Positions 1 to 5,385 of a stretch of DNA of 9,182 bases are shown piece by piece. This DNA comes from Actinomycetota bacterium (GTDB taxonomy: Bacteria > Actinomycetota > Actinomycetes > Streptosporangiales > Streptosporangiaceae). The stretch covers positions 1-9,182 of the forward strand of contig PMST01000638.1 in assembly GCA_003168295.1 (NCBI GenBank). The letters run 5' to 3'. Position numbers and translations under genes: made by a program. The notes beneath the pieces were generated by a model. It was not told the DNA's origin. It did not search any database and saw only the letters and a list, made by a program, of their open reading frames with translations. Every line of letters begins with the position of its first letter. Position 1 is the first letter of the stretch.

Positions 1-605
1 TCGCGGTAGAGCCGCACGAAGTCCGCGTTCGGCTGGACGCATATGTAGCCGTCCGCCAGCCGGGCCGCCAGCTTGATGGCCTTCTCGCCGAACCCGGACA
101 TAAAGACCGGCGGCGGCTGGTCGGGAACTGAGTACAGCCGGGCCGTGTCGATCCGGTAGTGCTTGCCGTGATGAGTAATGAGACGGCCGGTGAACAGCTC
201 CCTGATCGCCTCGACCGCTTCGGTGAGCATTTCCAGCCGCTCCTCCGCCGACGGCCATACGCTCCCGAAGATGTGCTCGTTCAGTGCCTCCCCGGTGCCG
301 ACACCCAGGGTGAACCGGCCGCCGGTCAGCAGCGAGGACGTGGCGGCCGCCTGGGCGATGATCGCGGGATGGGTCCGCAACAGCGGGCAGGTCACCGCCG
401 TCGTTATCGGCAGTGAGGTGGCCTGTGAAATGGCACCGATCACCGACCAGACGAAACTGCTCTCACCCTGTTCGTCCAGCCAGGGATGGTAGTGATCGGA
501 AATCCATAGGGCGTCGAACCCTGCTTCGGTGGCCAGCCGGGCCTGCCGGACGAGTTCGGCGGGGCTGCTCTCCTCAGAGGAAAGGAAGTATCCGTAGCGC
601 GTCAT
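1..605 (-). CDS. F420-dependent LLM-class oxidoreductase, N-terminal part (cut by window edge)
   Basis: Reading the minus strand from an ATG at 605 gives about 201 codons with no stop, continuing past the left edge; the family is usually about 320 residues, so roughly the last third is missing. The protein opens MTRYGYFLSSEE and has a (beta/alpha)8 luciferase-like pattern. The ISDHYHPW stretch puts Asp37, His38 and Trp42 where F420-dependent glucose-6-phosphate dehydrogenase (FGD) has its F420-site Asp, His and Trp, and GVGTGEALNE (Glu106) matches the conserved FGD glutamate. Later blocks GRFTLGVGTGE and PPPVFMSGFGEKA are typical of the FGD-like subfamily (TIGR03557 type). These enzymes are cytosolic and transfer hydride between a substrate and coenzyme F420; the substrate here cannot be read from sequence. 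The start is supported by AAGGAG 11 bases upstream. No neighbour is transcribed with it inside the window, and an inverted repeat sits 35 bases upstream of the start. Confidence 0.9.
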   Translation of the reverse strand, partial: MTRYGYFLSSEESSPAELVRQARLATEAGFDALWISDHYHPWLDEQGESSFVWSVIGAISQATSLPITTAVTCPLLRTHPAIIAQAAATSSLLTGGRFTLGVGTGEALNEHIFGSVWPSAEERLEMLTEAVEAIRELFTGRLITHHGKHYRIDTARLYSVPDQPPPVFMSGFGEKAIKLAARLADGYICVQPNADFVRLYR

Positions 606-639
606 CTGCGAATCCGCTCCTTAAGGATTGTCCTTTGCT

Positions 640-659
640 CTGGCCGACCGATCGGCCAG
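640..659. promoter_or_regulatory. Inverted repeat upstream of the LLM oxidoreductase, possible repressor operator
   Basis: Arms CTGGCCGA (640-647) and TCGGCCAG (652-659) are perfect complements around CCGA, and the centre contains CCGATCGG. The site lies 35 bases upstream of the minus-strand start at 605, where a promoter would be expected. Palindromes with a GACCGATCGG core are common for TetR-type repressors, but no tetR gene is visible here, so the binding protein is unknown. It could instead be a short hairpin. Confidence 0.35.
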
Positions 660-891
660 GCGGCGACCCGCACTACCCGCCGCCGCCACGCCTAATCCCG
701 GTCCGGTCACCGGGCTCAGCAATCCGGCCGCGCGATCAGGTTCAGGCTCTTGGCCCCCGGCGTGACGGCATCGGCGGCAACGGCCCAAAAGCCCAGGGTG
801 GCTCCGGCGAAGACTGAAGCTCATACGCACCGCGAACGCGGCAGAGCGGACCCGGCCCAGACCCACGCATAAAGATCATCGAGCGCCCCGT

Positions 892-901
892 GGGTTAACC
901 C
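892..901. promoter_or_regulatory. Palindrome GGGTTAACCC in the intergenic stretch
   Basis: This is a perfect 10-base palindrome; GTGGG (890-894) and CCCAC (900-904) can pair alternatively around TTAAC. It lies about 150 bases upstream of the remnant ABC ATPase start and about 290 bases from the LLM start. It is AT-centred in a very GC-rich setting, as many operators are. A role is only a guess. Confidence 0.2.
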
Positions 902-1049
902 CACCAGGAAGACGGGGGCTCACCACGTTCCCTGGGAGATGCCCAGTTCGTAGCGTAGACGGGCAGGCGCAGACGACAGCGTGCTCGCGGCACGAGCGCG
1001 CCCCAGCGGCAAGAACGCAGCCGTGAGAGCACCGCCACTGGAGGTCCTG

Positions 1050-1190
1050 ATGATCGAGGCACGCGGTCTCGTCAAGTATTACCCGTCCGTGCCCATCACG
1101 GTCGCCCGGCTGTGCGCCTGCAGCAGCTCGGTGGAAGAAGCGTTCTTCCAGCTGACCGACGGTGCCGCCGACTATTCAGGGAGCCTGTGA
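1050..1190 (+). pseudogene. ABC-type exporter ATPase, internally deleted remnant (46 codons)
   Basis: The ORF starts ATG at 1050 after a strong GGAGG (1040-1044, spacing 5) and reads MIEARGLVKYY, the usual first beta strand of an ABC-2 exporter ATPase (compare MIEARGLTKRYG in the family). After about 13 unrelated residues it continues SSSVEEAFFQLTDGAADYSG, which matches the usual last 20 or so residues of the same family (S-LEEAF-LT-GA-Y-G). Everything between is absent: no Walker A, Q-loop, LSGGQ signature, Walker B or H-loop, about 250 residues compared with a normal ATPase near 300. The product cannot bind or hydrolyse ATP. The stop overlaps the permease start as TGATG (1188-1192), the arrangement of an intact ATPase-permease pair. 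A longer GTG-initiated version from 981 is possible, but the ribosome-binding site argues for 1050. I infer an in-frame internal deletion that may now act only as a leader keeping permease translation coupled. Confidence 0.75.
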
Positions 1191-2008
1191 TGAGCACCAC
1201 GACGCTCAGCCACCGCGCCGCCAGTCGCACCCGTGGCGGCTATGGTTTCCGCGCCGTCGCCCAGATGGAGTGGCAGAAACTTCGCACGGTCCGCTCCACC
1301 TGGTACATCGTGGCCCTCTTCGCGGCCGGCATGATCGGCCTGGCCGTGCTCGCGCTGAGCCACGAGAGCTACGCGCAGATGTCCGCCACCGGCCGCGCGT
1401 CCTTCGACCCGACCTACGACGGTTTCCTCGGGCTCGTGCCCGGCCAGTTGCTGCTCGGCGCCCTCGGCGTGCTCACGATCACGACCGAGTTCTCCTCCGG
1501 GATGATCCGCGCCACGTTCGCCGCGGCGCCGCGGCGTCCGCTCGTGCTCGCCGCGAAGGCGGCGGTGCTCGGGGCCGTCGCACTGGCGGCGGGGGAGATC
1601 TCCGCCTTGGCCGCGTTCTTGGCCGGCCAGGCCATGCTGAAGGCCCCTGTCCCGCACGCCACGCTGGGCCAGCCCGGCGTGCTGCGCGCGGTGCTGCTGG
1701 CCGGCGCCTACCCGGCGCTAATCGCGCTCATCGGCCTGGGCATCGGCGCGATCATCCGGCATACCGCGGGCGCCATCTGTGCTCTGGTCGGCGCGGTGTT
1801 CGTGCTGCCGCTGCTGCTCTTCTCGCTAGGCAGCTCGTTCCGGAACACCGCGCAGAAGTTCCTGCCCGACACGATGAGGAATTCACTGATCGCGGTCAAG
1901 CCGGTCGCGCAGATGCTGTCGCCCGGGCTGACCGTCGGCTTGCTGTGCGCGTATGCGATGGTCGCGCTCGCGGCCGGGGCCTGGGCGCTCACCCGCCGTG
2001 ATGCCTGA
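1190..2008 (+). CDS. ABC-2 type exporter permease subunit
   Basis: A 272-residue membrane protein starting MSTTTLSHRAASRT. A short cytoplasmic N-terminus carries the characteristic QMEWQKLRTVRSTW motif just before the first membrane segment. About six hydrophobic segments follow, at roughly residues 38-58, 80-100, 118-145, 168-190, 192-213 and 240-268. Between segments 2 and 3 is the conserved cytoplasmic stretch TEFSSGMIRATFAAAPRR, typical of actinobacterial ABC-2 permeases of the daunorubicin-resistance/ABC2_membrane type. Such permeases pair with a separate ATPase to export small molecules, lipids or peptides. The ATG at 1190 overlaps the stop of the upstream ATPase remnant, so it is read by translational coupling; the longer frame starting at 1112 would overlap the remnant and is rejected. 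Its natural ATPase partner is deleted, so it is either nonfunctional or served by an ATPase encoded elsewhere, possibly the one at 5382. The gene itself looks intact. Confidence 0.88.
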   Translation: MSTTTLSHRAASRTRGGYGFRAVAQMEWQKLRTVRSTWYIVALFAAGMIGLAVLALSHESYAQMSATGRASFDPTYDGFLGLVPGQLLLGALGVLTITTEFSSGMIRATFAAAPRRPLVLAAKAAVLGAVALAAGEISALAAFLAGQAMLKAPVPHATLGQPGVLRAVLLAGAYPALIALIGLGIGAIIRHTAGAICALVGAVFVLPLLLFSLGSSFRNTAQKFLPDTMRNSLIAVKPVAQMLSPGLTVGLLCAYAMVALAAGAWALTRRDA

Positions 2009-2084
2009 ACCGCCAAGCCAGCACCAGGTCGAGCCGGGCACCAGTCGGTCTGGGAACCATCGCGTACGTGGGCTGCCTCTTCAG

Positions 2085-2936
2085 CTAACCGCGCGGCACC
2101 AAGGCGAGCTGGCGCGACTGGGCGACAAGGTGCCCGGTTGAGTCCCAGATTTCGCCGTCCTCTTCAAGGAAGCCACCGGTCACGAAGTGCGTGGCGAACG
2201 TGCATCGCAGCCATCCCGGCGCGGGCCGAGCGCGAACGTGCACGGTGAGTTCAATGGTGGGCGTCCACGCCACGGGAAAATCGGCATTGAAGGCTGTCGG
2301 CGGAAAGGCATCGGCGGCACACAGAAGAGCGATGGTGTCGGCCGGTTCATCGTCGCGCAGCCGGAACCAGCCGCGCATCAGCGCGTGTCCCGTCCGTTTG
2401 CCCAGCAGGAACTGGCCGTCATCTGGATGCAGGCGGAGCTCGATTTTCCCCATGAACGGTGGCGGGAAGGTATCGGTCGCCACCACCGGTAGGCACTCGC
2501 CAGGATCGGGCATCTCCGGGGGGCCCTGGTCGAGGATCTCCGGTCCTGACGCCTCGGTGAGGTCACCGAAGGTGCCGATGCAGCCCAGCAGCGCTCGTCC
2601 CTTCGACAGGAGTGTCGCGGTGCCAGAACTGAACCTTCGGCCCTCCTTCAGGACCTGGGTCTCGATCGTTACGTCACCGGGCTTGCCCGGATGGAAGTAG
2701 TGAGCCGAGATGGTCACCGGGTCGGGACGAGCGAGCGCGGCGGCCAGCGCGCGGGCGGCGATCGCCAGGAGGTATCCGCCGTTCGCGTTGCCCACAATGT
2801 CCCAGCCTGGAGCTATGGCACCGGACCAGGCGGCGCGCTGGCCCGCGGCATCGGCGTCCTCGGCGGAGATATCGAGTTTCGCAATCTCGGTCGCGGTTCG
2901 GAAACTCGATGGTTGATGGTCAAGATGCTGGGTCAC
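2085..2936 (-). CDS. Acyl-CoA thioesterase-like protein (double hot-dog, 4HBT_3 family)
   Basis: A 283-residue protein, a normal length for two fused hot-dog domains. The N-terminal domain (about 25-125) has WDIVGNANGGYLLAI (Asn50-Gly53 region), the usual GGY/L helix start of TesB-like thioesterases, followed by the strand SAHYFHPGKPGDV. The C-terminal domain (about 150-280) has LLCAADAFPP, WTPTIELTVHVRA and EDGEIWDSTGHLVAQSRQLAL, the typical last strand in which an acidic residue and Ser/Gln line the active site. Such enzymes hydrolyse acyl-CoA to free acid and CoA in the cytosol; chain-length preference cannot be read. The start is GTG at 2936 with GGAGGTGA ending five bases upstream, an excellent ribosome-binding site. 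It is convergent with the ABC permease (76-base gap) and transcribed alone. The nearby P450 and acyl-CoA dehydrogenase pieces fit lipid or acyl-CoA metabolism, but this is context only. Confidence 0.85.
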   Translation of the reverse strand: MTQHLDHQPSSFRTATEIAKLDISAEDADAAGQRAAWSGAIAPGWDIVGNANGGYLLAIAARALAAALARPDPVTISAHYFHPGKPGDVTIETQVLKEGRRFSSGTATLLSKGRALLGCIGTFGDLTEASGPEILDQGPPEMPDPGECLPVVATDTFPPPFMGKIELRLHPDDGQFLLGKRTGHALMRGWFRLRDDEPADTIALLCAADAFPPTAFNADFPVAWTPTIELTVHVRARPAPGWLRCTFATHFVTGGFLEEDGEIWDSTGHLVAQSRQLALVPRG

Positions 2937-3037
2937 TTACTCACCTCCCCGGGTCGCGATTCGGTTTCCCGCAAGCCCGTACTGAACGGCTGATGTAGTC
3001 CAGTATCCCAGGTCAAACCCAACGCGTAGAGCGCGCC

Positions 3038-3047
3038 GCGGGCCCGC
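3038..3047. other. GC palindrome GCGGGCCCGC in the 2937-3071 gap
   Basis: A perfect 10-base palindrome lies 25 bases past the stop of the minus-strand ORF at 3072 and about 100 bases upstream of the thioesterase start. It could be the stem of a weak terminator for the former, but there is no T run on either strand. No convincing -35/-10 pair for the thioesterase is visible in the gap. Confidence 0.2.
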
Positions 3048-3071
3048 GCAGGGCTGGTAAATGGGTTAGCC

Positions 3072-3398
3072 TTACTCCTCGCTGGCCGTAACCGCCCTGG
3101 CGGAGCGGGAAGCTTGCAGGCTCACGACGGCGAGATAGTCGCGGGCGGCGCGGCGGCGGCGCAGCACGATCACTTGCGCGTTCCCGGCGTGGTCGTCGAT
3201 CAGCCGCCGGACGCGCGGGGCCATCTGGCGGCGGTAGCCGTGGATGTAGCGGACGAAGTCCCAGGTGATCCCGTCGTATACGCCGATGTCCTTGTGCTGG
3301 CCGCCTCGGTGGCGGAGCAGGCCTGACGGAACAGACTCGGAACTCGGCCTCCGGGTGACCTCGCCGAACCCCACGAGAAAACCGATGGCGTCACGCAA
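3072..3398 (-). pseudogene. Unidentified short ORF, probable C-terminal gene fragment
   Basis: A 108-codon frame ending TAA. From about 3303 down to 3072 the reading is strongly G/C at third codon positions and protein-like: QHKDIGVYDGITWDF, RYIHGYRRQMAPRVRRL, NAQVIVLRRRRAARDYL, then a low-complexity Ser/Arg/Ala tail. The first about 30 codons have a weaker codon pattern and no protein character. The only start giving the full frame is TTG at 3398, with no convincing ribosome-binding site. This suggests a C-terminal piece of a longer protein whose front has been lost, with chance open sequence in front of it. I do not recognise the family. Overlapping plus-strand and other minus-strand frames lack this codon signal. 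It is divergent from the P450 gene (23 bases between starts). It could also be a genuine small lineage-specific gene. Confidence 0.35.
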
Positions 3399-3421
3399 TC
3401 GGCAGTCCTAGCGTGTGAACC

Positions 3422-4639
3422 GTGACGGACGCGGTAGAACTGGTGCCCCTCGACGAAGACTCCTACTACCAGGACCCGATGGGGTTCTTCGCGCGGCTGC
3501 GCGAGTCCCGCCCGGTCACCCCGGTACGGATGCCGGACTACGGGCGGACATGGATCATCACCCGCTACGCGGACGCGCGGGCAGCCCTGACCGACCCCCG
3601 GCTGGCAAACAAGGTCCGCCACTGGCCGGGCGGCGGTCGGTCCTTTCCGAATGAGGCGGCGGGCGTTCACGCGCTGCTCAACACCGACCCGCCTGAACAC
3701 ACCCGGCTGCGCCCCCTGGTGCAGAAGGCGTTCACGCCGCGCCGCGCCGGGCAGCTGCGGCCGCGCACGAAGGAGATCGCCACGGGCCTGCTGGACGAGA
3801 TGGTGGCGCGCGGTGACGTCGTCGATCTGCTCGACGGGTACGCCCGCCCCCTCCCGATCACGGTGATCTGCGAGCTGCTCGGCATCCCGGTGGCGGATCG
3901 CGGGTGGATCTGGGCCACCGTGACCGACTACGGCAAGGGCGGCGAGGAGCTCCAGCGCGTGCCGCGGGAGCTGGCTGCCTACTTCACAGGGCTGATCGCC
4001 GCCAAGCGCGCCGAGCCCGGCAACGACCTGCTGTCGGCGCTCGTCCTCGCCCACGACAACGCCGATGAGGACGGCGCCGAGGCCGCGCTGACCACCGTTG
4101 AGCTGCTCTCCGCTGCCTACCACCTGGTCATGGCGGGCTTCGACACCACCGTCAACCTGATCGCCTCCGGCACCCTGGCGCTGCTGACGCACCCCGGGGA
4201 GATGGCCCGGCTGCGGCAGGATCCGTCGCTGCTCCCGGCGGCCGTCGAGGAGCTGCTCCGGTTCGCGAACCCGGTGAACCACGTGACCGCCCGGTTCACC
4301 ACCGAGGACCTGCCCATCGGCGACGTGGTGATCCCGGCGGGCGAGCAGGTTCTCATCGCGATCAGTTCGGCCAACCGGGATCCCGCCCAGTTCCCCGACC
4401 CGAATTGCCTCGACCTCGGCCGCGACACCAGCGGCCATGTCGCCTTCGGTCACGGCATTCACTACTGCCTGGGCGCTCCCCTGGCCCGGATGGAGGCCGA
4501 GGTCGCCCTCGGTGCCCTGTTCGCCCGCTTCCCGGAAATATCGCTCGCGGTCCCCCCGCAGGAACTCCGCTGGCGTCCCGTCAGCCTGATGAACGGCCTG
4601 GAGTCCCTCCCGGTCCGCCTCGCCTTGACCAGGCAATAG
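3422..4639 (+). CDS. Cytochrome P450
   Basis: A full-length 405-residue soluble bacterial P450. Diagnostic motifs are present in order: C-helix HTRLR (His93-Arg97) contacting a haem propionate, I-helix AGFDTT (238-243) with the acid/Thr pair for oxygen activation, ExxR as EELLR (Glu277, Arg280), and the haem loop FGHGIHYCLGAPLAR with Cys349 as axial thiolate. The overall pattern resembles actinobacterial CYP107/CYP105-like enzymes, but I cannot assign a CYP family or substrate. Such enzymes are cytosolic monooxygenases needing a ferredoxin and reductase; no ferredoxin gene adjoins it, so electrons must come from elsewhere. The start GTG (3422) gives the usual short N-terminus before the LDEDSYYQDPMGFFARLRE region. 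There is no Shine-Dalgarno sequence; a TAGCGT hexamer at 3409-3414 would place transcription start near 3421-3422, so a leaderless message is possible, though the -35 region is poor. All key residues are intact. Confidence 0.95.
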   Translation: MTDAVELVPLDEDSYYQDPMGFFARLRESRPVTPVRMPDYGRTWIITRYADARAALTDPRLANKVRHWPGGGRSFPNEAAGVHALLNTDPPEHTRLRPLVQKAFTPRRAGQLRPRTKEIATGLLDEMVARGDVVDLLDGYARPLPITVICELLGIPVADRGWIWATVTDYGKGGEELQRVPRELAAYFTGLIAAKRAEPGNDLLSALVLAHDNADEDGAEAALTTVELLSAAYHLVMAGFDTTVNLIASGTLALLTHPGEMARLRQDPSLLPAAVEELLRFANPVNHVTARFTTEDLPIGDVVIPAGEQVLIAISSANRDPAQFPDPNCLDLGRDTSGHVAFGHGIHYCLGAPLARMEAEVALGALFARFPEISLAVPPQELRWRPVSLMNGLESLPVRLALTRQ

Positions 4640-4663
4640 AACCCAGCCGAGACGACGACGCTC

Positions 4664-4684
4664 ACGGAACAGGGACGGAACAGG
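4664..4684. repeat. Tandem direct repeat of ACGGAACAGG, 11-base period
   Basis: ACGGAACAGG occurs at 4664-4673 and again at 4675-4684 with one G between, a perfect 10-base repeat at one-helical-turn spacing. It lies 24 bases past the P450 stop and directly beside the stop codon of the acyl-CoA dehydrogenase fragment (4685-4687, minus). It could be a response-regulator-type site or the result of slippage; there is no further evidence. Confidence 0.4.
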
Positions 4685-4760
4685 CTACTTGAGAAGCTGC
4701 CGGGCCATCACCATGCGCTGGATCTGGTTGGTGCCCTCGTAGATCTGGGTGATCGTGGAC
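4685..4760 (-). pseudogene. Acyl-CoA dehydrogenase, C-terminal fragment
   Basis: On the minus strand, the sequence ending in a TAG at 4685-4687 reads ITQIYEGTNQIQRMVMARQL then LK, which is the standard last helix of acyl-CoA dehydrogenases. The TQIYEGTNQIQR part is their most conserved C-terminal signature and lies near the FAD/subunit interface. Upstream of the Ile, matching stops: the preceding codons (AETAAQST, then Cys/Pro/Ser/Arg-rich sequence) bear no resemblance to the family, so about 360 residues including the catalytic Glu are absent. The piece cannot be functional. Of the 37 bases it shares with the acyl-CoA dehydrogenase end at 9146-9182, 31 are identical, so the two are diverged relatives, not a recent copy. 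The break lies near 4755-4760, about 40 bases from a direct-repeat copy (4799-4825). Confidence 0.8.
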
Positions 4761-4798
4761 TGCGCGGCAGTTTCCGCAGGTAGATGGCATGTCAGGCA

Positions 4799-4825
4799 GC
4801 TGGGTGTCAGCACGGATTCAGCACG
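4799..4825. repeat. 27-base direct repeat, copy A (core CAGCACGGATTCAGCACG)
   Basis: Positions 4799-4825 match 8979-9005 at 25 of 27 bases in the same orientation, and the last 18 bases (4808-4825) are identical. The core is itself two CAGCACG units 11 bases apart. Looser similarity continues for another 15-20 bases on the lower-coordinate side (shared CAGG and GGC blocks). Copy A sits between the acyl-CoA dehydrogenase fragment and the GntR operon. It could be a dispersed intergenic element or a regulator site. Confidence 0.7.
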
Positions 4826-4834
4826 CATTGCGTG
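4822..4834. promoter_or_regulatory. Short inverted repeat CACGCA-T-TGCGTG
   Basis: Six-base perfect arms (4822-4827 and 4829-4834) around a single T overlap the right end of repeat copy A. Copy B lacks it, since the sequences diverge after position 4825/9005. It lies about 100 bases upstream of the GntR promoter, which is far for repression. Possibly an operator or chance. Confidence 0.25.
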
Positions 4835-4931
4835 TGAGCCGGTTGCAGACCTGCCGGTAGGCCCTCGTCGAGAACGGCGCGGGCGCGTCCCGCTGCGGCC
4901 GGGCCCCGTTCCCGGGTCCGCGCGCGAGGGC

Positions 4932-4960
4932 TTGCATCCAGCGGCCACGACGAATACTTT
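4932..4960 (+). promoter_or_regulatory. Promoter of the GntR-ABC operon
   Basis: TTGCAT (4932-4937) and TACTTT (4955-4960) are separated by 17 bases and resemble housekeeping -35/-10 hexamers in an otherwise GC-rich stretch. Transcription would begin near 4966-4968, giving a leader of about 25 bases that contains the ribosome-binding site for GTG 4993. The inferred start point falls inside the inverted repeat at 4965-4980, as expected for autorepression. Confidence 0.55.
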
Positions 4961-4964
4961 CTTT

Positions 4965-4980
4965 CACTAACTGATTAGTG
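4965..4980. promoter_or_regulatory. Operator-like inverted repeat CACTAA-CTGA-TTAGTG
   Basis: Perfect 6-base arms around CTGA lie just downstream of the -10 element and upstream of the GntR start at 4993. YtrA-type GntR repressors commonly bind AT-rich inverted repeats of the form (G)TG/ACTA-n-TAGT at their own promoter. The position over the transcription start fits repression by blocking initiation, so I infer self-regulation by the GntR product encoded directly downstream. Confidence 0.55.
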
Positions 4981-4992
4981 GAAGAGGTGATT

Positions 4993-5385
4993 GTGATCGA
5001 GTTCCAGCTCGACCCCGCCTCGGGTGTCGCCACCTACCTCCAGCTGGCCCAGCAGGTCCGCGATGCCCTGCGGCTCGGCCTGCTGGAGCCGGGCGACCGG
5101 CTGCCGACCGCCCAGCAGGTCGTCGCCAAGCTGGCGATCAACCCGAACACGGTGCTCAAGGCCTACCGCGACCTGGAGCGGGAGGGCCTGGTGCGGGGCC
5201 GGCCGGGCATGGGGACGTTCGTCATCCGGACGCTGCCCGGCACCGACCCCGCCGCGCAGCGGCGGTTCCTCGCCGCCATGACCGACCTGCTGCGCTCGGC
5301 GCGGTCGGCGGGCCTGGGACCTGACGACATCGAGTCGATCTACCGGACCGCGGTCCGCAACTGCTTTACGGAGGGAGTGGCGTGA
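4993..5385 (+). CDS. GntR-family transcriptional regulator, YtrA type
   Basis: A 130-residue protein starting MIEFQLDPASGVATYLQL. Residues about 12-80 form a GntR winged helix: YLQLAQQVRDALRLG, the GDRLPTAQQVVAKLAINPNT recognition segment, VLKAYRDLEREGLV, and the wing RGRPGMGTFV. Only about 50 residues follow (DPAAQRRFLAAMTDLLRSAR and onward), too short for a FadR or UbiC effector domain. This is the small dimerisation tail of the YtrA subfamily, whose members repress adjacent ABC transporter genes and are released by cell-envelope or antibiotic stress. GTG 4993 is preferred over GTG 4978 because GAGG (4984-4987) sits 5 bases before it and because 4978 lies inside the operator palindrome. The stop overlaps the ATPase start by four bases (GTGA), so repressor and transporter are co-translated. 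The inducer is unknown. Confidence 0.92.
   Translation: MIEFQLDPASGVATYLQLAQQVRDALRLGLLEPGDRLPTAQQVVAKLAINPNTVLKAYRDLEREGLVRGRPGMGTFVIRTLPGTDPAAQRRFLAAMTDLLRSARSAGLGPDDIESIYRTAVRNCFTEGVA

Larger units (their letters stand above)
606..1049. other. Gene-free stretch between divergent genes
   Basis: This 444-base stretch separates the minus-strand LLM oxidoreductase from the plus-strand ABC locus and must carry both promoters. Frames that stay open here give Arg/Pro-rich translations without recognisable motifs and look like GC-rich shadow frames. It contains two palindromes listed separately (640-659 and 892-901) and a weak stem GCTCG/CGAGC at 983-997. A TAGCGT hexamer at 951-956 could be a -10 element for the ABC locus, but the sequence 17 bases further upstream (TTCCCT, 928-933) is a poor -35 match, so I do not call a promoter. 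Confidence 0.6.

Noticed and set aside
621..866. Minus-strand and plus-strand ORFs in the 606-1049 gap
   Set aside because: Arg/Pro/Ser-rich translations, no ribosome-binding sites, no recognisable motifs.
983..997. GCTCG/CGAGC stem as an attenuator before the ABC remnant
   Set aside because: Only five base pairs, with competing pairings; nothing else supports regulation there.
2009..2084. Bidirectional terminator between the convergent permease and thioesterase genes
   Set aside because: No stem longer than four or five base pairs and no T run could be found.
3200..4636. Long open minus-strand frame (478 codons) opposite the P450 gene
   Set aside because: It is a shadow of the P450 coding strand in high-GC DNA; the translation is Gly/Gln/Arg/Val-rich with no motifs, whereas the plus strand has every P450 signature.
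4685..4948. Possible 87-residue protein ending in the acyl-CoA dehydrogenase tail
   Set aside because: Only the last 22 or so residues are family-like; the rest is GC-rich random translation through the repeat element, so this is a gene fragment and not a small protein.
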